Shown here: positions 56,271-64,000 of the stretch, piece after piece
Numbering within the stretch: position 1 is the stretch's first letter
Layout of the letters: each line of letters opens with the position of its first letter
Source of the DNA: Lyophyllum atratum
Taxonomy: Eukaryota > Basidiomycota > Agaricomycetes > Agaricales > Lyophyllaceae
Assembly (NCBI GenBank): GCA_014905825.1
Contig: JACGCN010000008.1
Coordinates: 1,550,001-1,614,000, forward strand
Direction: 5' to 3'
DNA: 64,000 nt
Program-made: the position numbers and the translations under genes
The notes under the pieces: model-generated
What the model saw: the letters and a program-made list of their open reading frames with translations, nothing else
Told to the model about the DNA's origin: nothing
Database searches by the model: none

Positions 56271-57093
56271 ATGTCTGACCCGGTCGCGGACAAATCTGGA
56301 TTCCTGCGAATGTACATGTCGAACCACCCCGACACCCTGGTCGCCTATGCGAATTGGTTCGGGAAGGTCACAGAGCCCATTACCAGCGCTGAGATGACAG
56401 CTATCGATTCCAAGGTCAGTGAAGTCTACTCCACGCGGGTTTTCCAATTACTCACGCGTGGATACTCGTTGCAGAGCATGACCTTGACATGCACTATGAA
56501 AGCCGGGGTCAAGAAGGAAGTGCGCATCCCGATTGAACCGCCTTTGAATGGTTACGATGACGTGAAGCCTCGTCTGCTGGAAATGAAGGCCATTGCACAG
56601 GAGAAACTCGGGATGGTGAGTACGATAGGTTACCCGTCCCCCACCCCTGCAATGGAACGCTCATGCATCGTGCAGATTAAGACGCCTCGAATCACCTCCT
56701 TCCGCCTCCCTTCGGAGGCCCTTGCATCGGCGGTCGTTGTCGGCGCCCTGCTATATCTCTACCTGGCACCTAAAGATGGGAGCTCGCCCCTCTACGAACC
56801 TGCGAGAATGGTTGACTCCGTTCTTGGTCCCAAGCCAGTGACATACATCCTCGGCGCGATTGGGGTAGCACACGTCTTCGAGTCCATGTACACCTTCGTA
56901 TTGTGCCGGAGACACAGCACAGGTTTCTTCACTGGTGTATGCCCCTCGTTCGCTTGCTTGTCCTTCTTTGCTTACTGCTTTTATCTAGGCCGCCTACCTT
57001 ATGGCCACCATGGCGTTTGGATTTCCCATATGGTCGGATTTCAGGAAACGTGTCCAAGCCGCCAGGATTGGCTCCGTGATGAAGGTGGAATAA
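56271..57093 (+). CDS. DUF2470-domain membrane protein
   Basis: Exon 1 from ATG 56271 encodes a DUF2470-like domain: SGFLRMYMSNHPDTLVAYAN (the H-x-D region), ITSAEMTAIDSK and, later, VRIPIEPPLNGYDDVKPRLLEM. An intron after KLGM joins it to IKTPRITSFRLPSEAL. Two or three hydrophobic helices follow (ASAVVVGALLYLYLA, VTYILGAIGVAHVFESMYTFVLC). A last intron (GTATGC...ATCTAG) gives TGAAYLMATMAFGFPIWSDF, a cytosolic tail RKRVQAARIGSVMKVE and the stop at 57091-57093. DUF2470 is related to the FMN-binding split-barrel tail of haem-utilisation proteins; the fungal membrane form is uncharacterised. It is convergent with the repair gene that ends at 57223, 129 bp away. Confidence 0.85.
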
Positions 57094-57222
57094 ATTCTCA
57101 TTGGCAAAGTTTTGGTTCTTTCATTGTGTGTATATACCCCGCTTTCATCGCTACCCTACAATGCAATCTACAACAAAAACGCCTCACCCTGAAACAGATG
57201 CGGTGTTCTGCGCGGCAACGAG

Positions 57223-57804
57223 CTAGTCATCAGCCTCCGAATCGGAGAAAGGCTCTTCTTCAGCGTCTGCCAGAGCTGCAGCACCGACTGCTATCGTCCC
57301 CGGCTGCGGAAACCACCCCCACTGCGCAAAGTCCACTCTCATATCACCAGTCCGACCCACAGTTACCTCAACCCCCTCAGCCGTGAGCGCGTCTCGCTGG
57401 CGCTGGGCACCTTGGGTGCCAGGACCACGAGAGGAGATTGTTCCTGATGCACCTATTACGCGATGCCAGGGCACGGGTGGGTTCGTGTCGGGCGAAAGAA
57501 ATTTAAGAGCTGTGCCAGTTCGATGTGAGCGGGGCGTTGAAGGGATGATGTGTGGCTGGACGTACCTTGACCGACGTGTCGCGAGTGATGAGGCATGCCG
57601 ATGAGTTTTGCGATATGTCCTTGTCACGTTCGAGTTCCTGTGTACTTCGAGGTAGGACGACGTGCAGGCGTACCGTAAGTTGTCACTCGACAATGGGGTA
57701 TCGATCGGACTGTCTCGTAAACCTGGGCCACTACGGTCGGTTTGTCCAAGAAACAAATATATTTGAGGAAGACCTACTGCGGCATGGAACTCGGCGCTAT
57801 CCAT
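57223..57804 (-). CDS. Alkyltransferase-like DNA repair protein (Atl1/ATL type)
   Basis: Homologue of O6-alkylguanine-DNA alkyltransferase that binds O6-alkylguanine but cannot remove the alkyl group, channelling lesions to nucleotide excision repair in fission yeast. Four exons fit: MDSAEFHAA, then VYETVRSIPHCRVTTYG, then HIAKLIGMPHHSRHVGQ, then ALKFLSPDTNPPVPWHRVI and the rest. The active-site motif of the alkyltransferases, PCHRV, reads PWHRV here, the Trp-for-Cys hallmark of ATL proteins. GTISSRGPGTQGAQRQRDALTAEGVEV follows in full agreement with the family. A C-terminal extension ends in acidic EEEPFSDSEADD. The gene is nuclear in role and convergent with the DUF2470 gene. Confidence 0.93.
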   Translation of the reverse strand: MDSAEFHAAVGLPQIYLFLGQTDRSGPGLRDSPIDTPLSSDNLRYACTSSYLEVHRNSNVTRTYRKTHRHASSLATRRSRYVQPHIIPSTPRSHRTGTALKFLSPDTNPPVPWHRVIGASGTISSRGPGTQGAQRQRDALTAEGVEVTVGRTGDMRVDFAQWGWFPQPGTIAVGAAALADAEEEPFSDSEADD

Positions 57805-59515
57805 CGCGTCCAGGATGGGACGTAGTGGCCGCCAAAGACGATGGACTGGGAGATCGACGACAGAACACGCGACCACTCGAAGCCTTCGCCAAACACAACC
57901 AACTCAAATCACGTGCCACTTCCCTTATAATCCGCCCATTTTTTTTTCTGATCCCCACTCATTTCCGGACTCGCATTATTGTCCCCCTGCGAATATTCTT
58001 CCTGCTCGCAGGAGCCTACAGCTTGTCCTAGACGGATGTATCGACGCCTCAGCTGGAGCGCACTCTCGCGTTAGCGCGCGGTCGTTTGGACTTGGAGTGG
58101 AGTTCCTTACCAGAGGTGTTACAGTCATTTCTATTTTTTTCGTTGTGGTTTTGTGAAGCGTTTTGCGTTTATTACTTCTATTTTGTAGACGATGTGAATG
58201 ATATGTGTTTTACACGCCTTCTTTGTGTCGACGTCGGGGGGTTCTTATGGAGATGAGATTGTAGTGCGTGTCTTCCAAGTCGCCAAGCCCATGAAGTCGT
58301 TGCCGTGCATCGTGCTACTGCATACCTTGGTGAGTAAAACATCCTTTGTTCGTTGACCTGCGGGTCCTACGCATATGCGGCGAAGACGATATATTCTTGT
58401 CAGAATCGCAACGAGTGACTTGTCTCGACAAGTCGCTATGAAGTTACCTATAGCACACCTGAGCCTTTTTGTTTCCCTATTCTTCTATCTCATGGAGTAC
58501 CATATTTCGATGCTAATCTTCGACCTCGCAGGCAGTACGAATTTCCGTAGTCGTGCCTGGTGTCCATATGACGTTGGCCGATGGTTGAACGATTGTCGAT
58601 CGACTTTGTCGCTGTCGGTAAAGCGTCTTCATCGCACGTTTAGTTACTTCTCTTTCATCTCTCGTGTCATATTCTACGTTTGCCTGCAATTTGGTTTGGA
58701 TCCTCGATCATTCACGGTCAGACGACCAGGTTAGAAATATCGTGCAAGCAGACCTTGGCGGTCAGTTCCGCCAGCTATCGTGCGACGTCTTGACAGCTAT
58801 TCCAACTCCAGTCACAGGGCGGTCGGTGGGCGAGGGGGTACATTTGCTTTGTCCAAACATATCCAGCAGAGGCCTCGGCGACTTCGAGACACCTCAAGGG
58901 TATGTACCTTATTTAAGGAGATCCTTAGGGAGATCACATCAAAATTCCGGAGCGTTGTCGTGGTTCAAGTGGGAAGGCAAGTTACACAGCCACACGAACC
59001 ATGTCCAAAATAACTTTCATGACTGGCAAGTGGATCCGCTGAAGCTCAGGCTGACTTCGAGGAAGTGTATCATTGATCCATCTAGCCTTCATTCAGGATT
59101 AGAACAGGCTGATGACTCGTCATCCATCGTGCATCATTGCATGCTGGCCTGGCCGCAACATAGGTTCAGATTCCGCAGTGCTACAAAGTTTTTCTCTCCT
59201 CCGACTCAGGAACCCAATGCCTGACAACCCCGCGCTACCGCGCATCGCACACTTCAAAACTGTCAATTCAGCCCTTCGGTACCAGCAACGGTCGACCGCA
59301 GTCAGGCAAGATCACCGCAGCCAAGGGCGATCAACTGTATCAGTCCCCATGCGCAGCAAGATTACGGATAAGGCGGAAAACCGCCGCCGTTTCGCACTGA
59401 CGTGAGCGTTGCGGAAGGCAGATGGGCTGTACGTTCGAGACCTTCATAAAGGGAAGTGGACGCGCCAAGGATGGAAAAAAAAACATATTTCTTCTAATTC
59501 TCGTCCAGGCCAAGG
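57805..59515. other. Intergenic stretch (1.7 kb)
   Basis: Upstream of both the ATL gene and the RTA1-like gene. A plus-strand frame of 186 codons (58664-59224) is open but low in recognisable features and probably chance. No repeats seen. Confidence 0.45.
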
Positions 59516-60936
59516 ATGTCAAGCAACAACGGTGAGCTGCCTTTCCCTTTGTTGTCTCTCAAAACCTGAAGCGCGCACTTTTCGCAGGTACTAGTCTTCC
59601 GCAGGGGGCGACCCACTCACCCTATAATTATGTGCCCACTCGGTGGGTGGCGATCGTCTTTGTTGTACTCTTCGGAATTTCGACGTGTGAGCATTGCTCG
59701 CTGAATTATACTTCATCATAACAACGTATTCAAACAATAATCTTAGTGCTTCACATTGGCCAAGCCATTCGATTCCGCATGTGGTGGCTTTTCCCTACGA
59801 TATGCATCTGTGGCGCGGCGGAAGCTGCAGGCTGGGGCGGTCGGCTTTGGAGCAGCTACAACCCCTCTAATGGTGACGCTTTCATGCTTCAGTTCGTACG
59901 GTGCTTCGCCCCCTAGTCTCAGTAGCTGATACCTCGTCACAGAATCTGTACAACGATCTTGGCACCGACTCCCTTGGTTGCCGCCAATTTCATTATTCTG
60001 GGGCGGATCATAAGAGCATTGGGTGCCTCTTACAGCAGAATTCCTCCGCGGTGGTGTAAGTTCCTTTTTATCATGCACATGTTTCTGGATCCTGACAAAG
60101 CGTTGCTTTCAGATGCTATCATCTTCTGCGTATGCGTACGTCTCTTGGATAGTCCAGGATCATGTAATTCTTGATCGAGCCCTTTTTTCCAACAGGACAT
60201 CATCGCTCTGGCTATACAGGGAGCTGGAGGCGGGATAGCCTCGTCCGCTAACACTCATGCCGGATCTGTCCTCGTAAATTTCTTCCCACTACAAGTCATC
60301 TTGCGCCTAACGCTTGATCATAAAGGGCGCCAATATTATGCTCGCAGGAATTATCTTCCAAACCGGTAAGTTCCTACCTAAGTCAACATCGATACCATTT
60401 CTCACTTGCCTATAGTCATGATTACATTATATGCCGGCCTCGCCATCGAGTATTTCATACGACGCTTTTACAACAAACCCTTTCCTGCGAAGCAGGGCAT
60501 CGTGGCGTCCTCAGTCATCGGAAAGCCCTCCATGGGGTCCAATCTCAAAATAATGACGACGGCTCTCATGTTCAGCACGCTTTTCTTGTTTATCCGGTAC
60601 GCATCAATGCACATGTTCATCTCTCGAAAATTTCACACCATCCTGGCTGTACAGCGCGATTTACCGGACCATCGAGCTTGCGGACGGATGGAATGGCAGA
60701 GTCATCTCTACCGAAGTATACTTTAGTACGTGGAGAGGTTTCTGAGTTAAATGCCTCGGGCCGCTGACGGTTTATTGGCTCCTCGCATAGACGTCCTTGA
60801 CGGCGCCATGGTTATTCTAGCAATCTACACGATGAACATCGCCCATCCCGGGGTGTTTTTGCCGAGCAAGGATGAAATGGACAGTACCAAGACTAGCAAT
60901 GATTCTCTCGCAATGAAAGAGAGAGGCGGGGTCTAG
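59516..60936 (+). CDS. RTA1-like membrane protein (lipid-translocating exporter family)
   Basis: Seven-helix fungal plasma-membrane protein related to Rta1/Rsb1, linked in yeast to resistance to 7-aminocholesterol and sphingoid bases. The tiny first exon (MSSNNG) starts at 59516. Splices then give HSPYNYVPTRWVAIVFVVLFGIST, LLHIGQAIRFRMWWLFPTI, EAAGWGGRLWSSYNP, APTPLVAANFIILGRIIRALG, YSRIPPRW, and the family's core IIALAIQGAGGGIASSANT. After that come GANIMLAGIIFQT, IEYFIRRFYNKPFP, and a last exon, VLDGAMVILAIYTMNIAHPGVFLP, with a Ser/Lys-rich tail (stop 60934-60936). Eight or more introns of 50-60 bases are needed. All hallmark motifs are present, so the gene appears intact. Confidence 0.88.
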
Positions 60937-62846
60937 AGAGTGATGATGGACTTCATTTTGTGTATTGTCAGGACTCGGATCGAGCGTTATCATACCTCTT
61001 GTCACTCTTTTCTGGTTTACTCGTATTATCAAGCATGTACAGACGGACTAACGACCACTACATTTCCCCCAACACCATAGAATTTTTCGATGGATTTACA
61101 AAATTGATGACGGCTCAAAGACACTGCATCTAATTGGCGGTGGTTCGAGATCGCCGTCTCCACTGTCCTTCCCCGGTAATAAGCTGGACCAAACCTGTAG
61201 GTTACGAATATATACTTGGGTCGAACGTGGGGGCTAGTAACAGACCCTACGGTGTGCTAGAAAAATCCCCGTTGAGTCCAAAGTTGAAGCGACGGCTACG
61301 TCAATTTAGCTCCACGGCTGCTCAACGGTGAAGGATTGACTCCATACGAACACCTGTTCGCTGCTATCTTGTGAATAGGGTGTCAACAAACCTCGCAATG
61401 GGACACTTCCTCCGATCCACAAGGATGAAGGAACGCCGTATTGCTTAGAAGTCAGGAAACATCCCCGAGTTCGTTTTATGCCATGACTACGCCATACTTC
61501 GATGGGCTATTGTGGTGGTGCAACATGATGACTTTGAGCCACTCGGAATTAGACTGACCAGCAAGCATCTGCCCTATTTCCAGGGCTTCCTCGGGATGTG
61601 TCGGCGCGTCAACTTGCCCATATAATGGTTCCGTGCCAAGTCGACAGGTAGCGGGGACTCGGCAACATGGCCACGAAGTTTGAAGGAATGATGTCTGAAC
61701 AATGCGTCGAGATAGAGTTTCTAGGATACAATAATGTCAGAGCGGTGGATTAGACGAGGGCTCGTGACGCCATGCACCCCGAAGGTCTATTTATAGATTG
61801 GCGCATGCTCGAGCTATTTCAGGATTACCGACGTCGTGTACGTCGACCAAGAGGCCAGCTGATGTGATGACATGAAAACTCATGGTATCAGCCGCGCAAG
61901 CACCGTTACGGATGATCATCGCATTCAGCCTACAATTGTCGGTTCAACGCTTCTATCTTGTCGCTCAATGCCTTGACGGAATGTCTAAGCACACACAAAT
62001 GCACACGAAGCCGTGAAGGGTGGGAACCAAGTTCCCGGACGAGTAGAACTGTTGCTTAATCAAGGTTCGAAGGTTGTGGTTTGGGGTAATATACAGATGC
62101 GGATACAGACAGCAAAAGCGAGGAAAGAAAAAGGAGAACCGAAAGGAGTGGACCAAGCATACCGTGATATCAACGAAATAGGGAACACGGAAGAAAGGAT
62201 ACAGACAGGAGCAGGACGAGTGTAATGTCATGAGCTGAGTGAGGAAATAGGGACCAGGAAGAAGAAACCGTGAAAAGGGACACGAGAAATTGAAGGTGGG
62301 TCCAGCAGTATTATTATCCACGTCGGGTGAGGGGTAGAGTATATAGGAAGAAATAGGGGCAGGGAGACGATGTATTTGTCAACATGCGCGAAAGATCCAG
62401 TTCTGCCAAGCTGTATGATAGGGGAGAGGAGGAGGAAGTGCGATGTATTCGCAGTCCTGTTTCTAATTAGATACTTGAGTTGTGCCTGGGATGATGGACA
62501 GCTTGGTGTGCATACCAGGCGAACCCTCGAGTGAGCGGTGTTGAGCATTTTAGCCAGTCAACATGGACGTGGTTCCACCATGGGGTAAGGATATGTGGGT
62601 TAAGGAGGCCAAGGATGAGAGCAAAGACGGGTTCGGAGTTGTTCCGAGTGTGAATGTATGTTACAGCATGAGACGAGCGTGCGGCGGGTCTGGCGGGATC
62701 GAACGGAGCATAAATGAAAACGACGAGAAATGCAATGACTGGTAAGGGATAGGGGAGTGGCTGATTCAGGCCTAGAAGATAGGGTACATCGGTAAGTATC
62801 CACAAGATGAGTAAATGTAAGCGAGCAACTTACTTGGAGCTTCGAG
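60937..62846. other. Intergenic stretch (1.9 kb)
   Basis: Includes the presumed 3' untranslated end of the UBL3-like gene. Minus-strand frames at 61965-62548 are hydrophobic and Ser-rich but lack conserved features. No gene claimed. Confidence 0.45.
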
Positions 62847-63751
62847 TTAGCAGACAATGCAGCCACAGCAGCCCGCTCCTCGGTTCTGTTCTCCATCGTT
62901 TCCAGTGGAGGGTTGTGGGTTCGCTGCGTAAAGGGAAACAACATGGGAGTTAGGGTATTAGTAGTGTTGCGAGGGAGCAGAAGCTCACCATCGCTGGTCC
63001 TATTTCTAGCCCTTTTCTTCTTCAGATCGTTCTCACCTGGAGGAGCATACGGTCTAACAGAGAGATGGACGATCGTCGGTATTGGACCGGGGCTCGATTG
63101 TGGTGTGTGGGTGGGGAATTTTAATTCTGTGACATCGTTCGTCAGCATGCTGCTATGTCAAATGTAGAAGGCGGGGTGGGATGATGGGATAGAGGAAGCA
63201 GAACTCACTTGAGAGTGTATCGTCATCTTGAAGCATTTTTCCGAGATATAAGACCCGAATGTAAGATGGAGCAAGCGGGCGCTCGTCCTCCCATTCAGAT
63301 TCTGTGTGCCAGACGTCAGTCTCCCACTCCTGGTTCTCGTCCTAGCCAAGTACGCACCTGACGGCCAAGCATTCCAAACAAGCTCCTTCACCCGCCCCAA
63401 TGTTGTCTCAGGTTCGAATGACATCGTTCTCCTGCGCCCAGATATGACAAGAAATGTGATGAAGACCTGAGGACTCTGCGGAACCGGCGCCTGTGCAGAC
63501 ATCGCTCCTGCGGCCTCCCCCGCATCTTTCGCCTTCTCTTCTGTCTGTGGAGCTGACTCCTCGATATTCGGAGCTGGAGGAGACGACTCGTGTGACGTGG
63601 ACTCCGCTGGTCGTGCGCCGACAATCCTTGTGCTGGTCTCCGCTTCGGTCATCTCGAGATGTGTTGTAGATGTCCTGGCAGAGGATATGTCTGCTTGCAC
63701 TGAGCCCTCCGTGGCAACGTATGGTCGTGTTGGTGGTTCTAGTGAGGCCAT
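62847..63751 (-). CDS. UBL3/MUB-like membrane-anchored ubiquitin-fold protein
   Basis: Five exons fit. A disordered N-terminal region of about 90 residues (Ser, Thr, Glu and Pro rich) precedes a ubiquitin-like domain of the Rad60-SLD_2 type: VFITFLVISGRRRTMSFEPE, TLGRVKELVWNAWPS, then after introns WEDERPLAPSYIRVLYLGKM, LQDDDTL, ELKFPTHTP and TIVHLSVRPYAPP. The last exon (NPQPSTGNDGEQNRGAG) ends GCCGCIVC followed by the stop at 62847-62849. That C-terminus is a cysteine-rich CaaX-type box (CIVC) where human UBL3 and plant MUB proteins also carry a prenylation or acylation signal, so attachment to membranes is likely. A diglycine for conjugation is absent. Animal UBL3 sorts proteins to extracellular vesicles and plant MUBs dock E2 enzymes; the fungal role is unknown. 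Confidence 0.88.
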
Positions 63752-64000
63752 GCTTTTAGGGGCAGCCCCTACGTCGGCAATGAGCCCCTGAATGTAGTCT
63801 GTTTGGTCGTCGTTGGTCTGCGGCTCAGCAGATGTCGTGGTCGATGCGAAAGACGCAGAAAATGCAGTGAGACCGGGGGAAATGGAAGCAAAACACGATC
63901 AGAGATTTCTCGCGCGTATTTATAGTCTAGGCCCCTTCGAATTCGGAAGTGGGTTAATTGAAATTCAAGCGAACCCGTCAATGCCCCAATTTACCAATCT
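63752..64000 (-). other. 5' leader and promoter of the UBL3-like gene
   Basis: Non-coding to the window edge. Short open frames only. Confidence 0.4.

Noticed and set aside
58664..59224. 186-codon plus-strand frame as a gene
   Set aside because: No conserved motif, no credible start context, and it lies in the upstream region of the RTA1-like gene.

Overview
The window looks like nuclear DNA of a basidiomycete fungus, most likely an Agaricomycete. Nearly all genes are split by many introns of about 50-60 bases, and two of these introns appear to be GC-AG. ATP-citrate lyase is one fused polypeptide, as is usual in Basidiomycota, whereas Ascomycota generally split it in two. Large F-box/LRR-type proteins and small lineage-specific proteins are frequent. 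There is no operon, phage or CRISPR logic. Exon limits were worked out by hand from splice signals and reading frames. CDS coordinates are the full span from start codon to stop codon, introns included.

Layout. 1-4.4 kb: a WrbA-type quinone reductase (minus), then a decayed cytochrome P450 (minus). 4.4-10.2 kb: a head-to-tail pair of repetitive elements with identical ends (201 bp left module, 149 bp right module) but different cores, 5.3 kb and 0.48 kb. The large one carries a ~139-bp tandem array. 10.4-20 kb: an F-box-like gene, a small secreted protein, an ERG26-like sterol dehydrogenase, and a 1016-residue protein with two F-box units. 22-32.6 kb: a housekeeping block of ATP-citrate lyase, a monocarboxylate-type MFS transporter, a tiny protein with twin zinc knuckles and a TRM44-like tRNA methyltransferase. 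33-36 kb: an inverted paralogue of the double F-box gene. 36.4-49.4 kb: a methionine-permease-like transporter, a divergent 2OG-Fe(II) oxygenase-like gene whose metal-binding HxD reads HxN, a six-hairpin glycosidase, a mitoribosomal RNase III-like protein, an FHA protein and a small hypothetical gene. 50.7-53.5 kb: two decayed inverted copies of parts of the oxygenase-like gene. 54-64 kb: an intron-containing tRNA-Lys(CTT), an LRR/F-box-like gene, a DUF2470 membrane protein convergent with an alkyltransferase-like DNA repair gene, an RTA1-like membrane protein and a prenylatable UBL3-like ubiquitin-fold protein.

The genes do not form one pathway. Acetyl-CoA supply (ATP-citrate lyase) and sterol C4 demethylation (ERG26-like) are metabolically connected but are not arranged as a cluster. 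The least explained features are the paired elements at 4.4-10.2 kb and the substituted, duplicated and decaying oxygenase-like family. The repeated pattern of inverted duplication (double F-box genes; oxygenase-like gene and its relics) suggests local segmental rearrangement.
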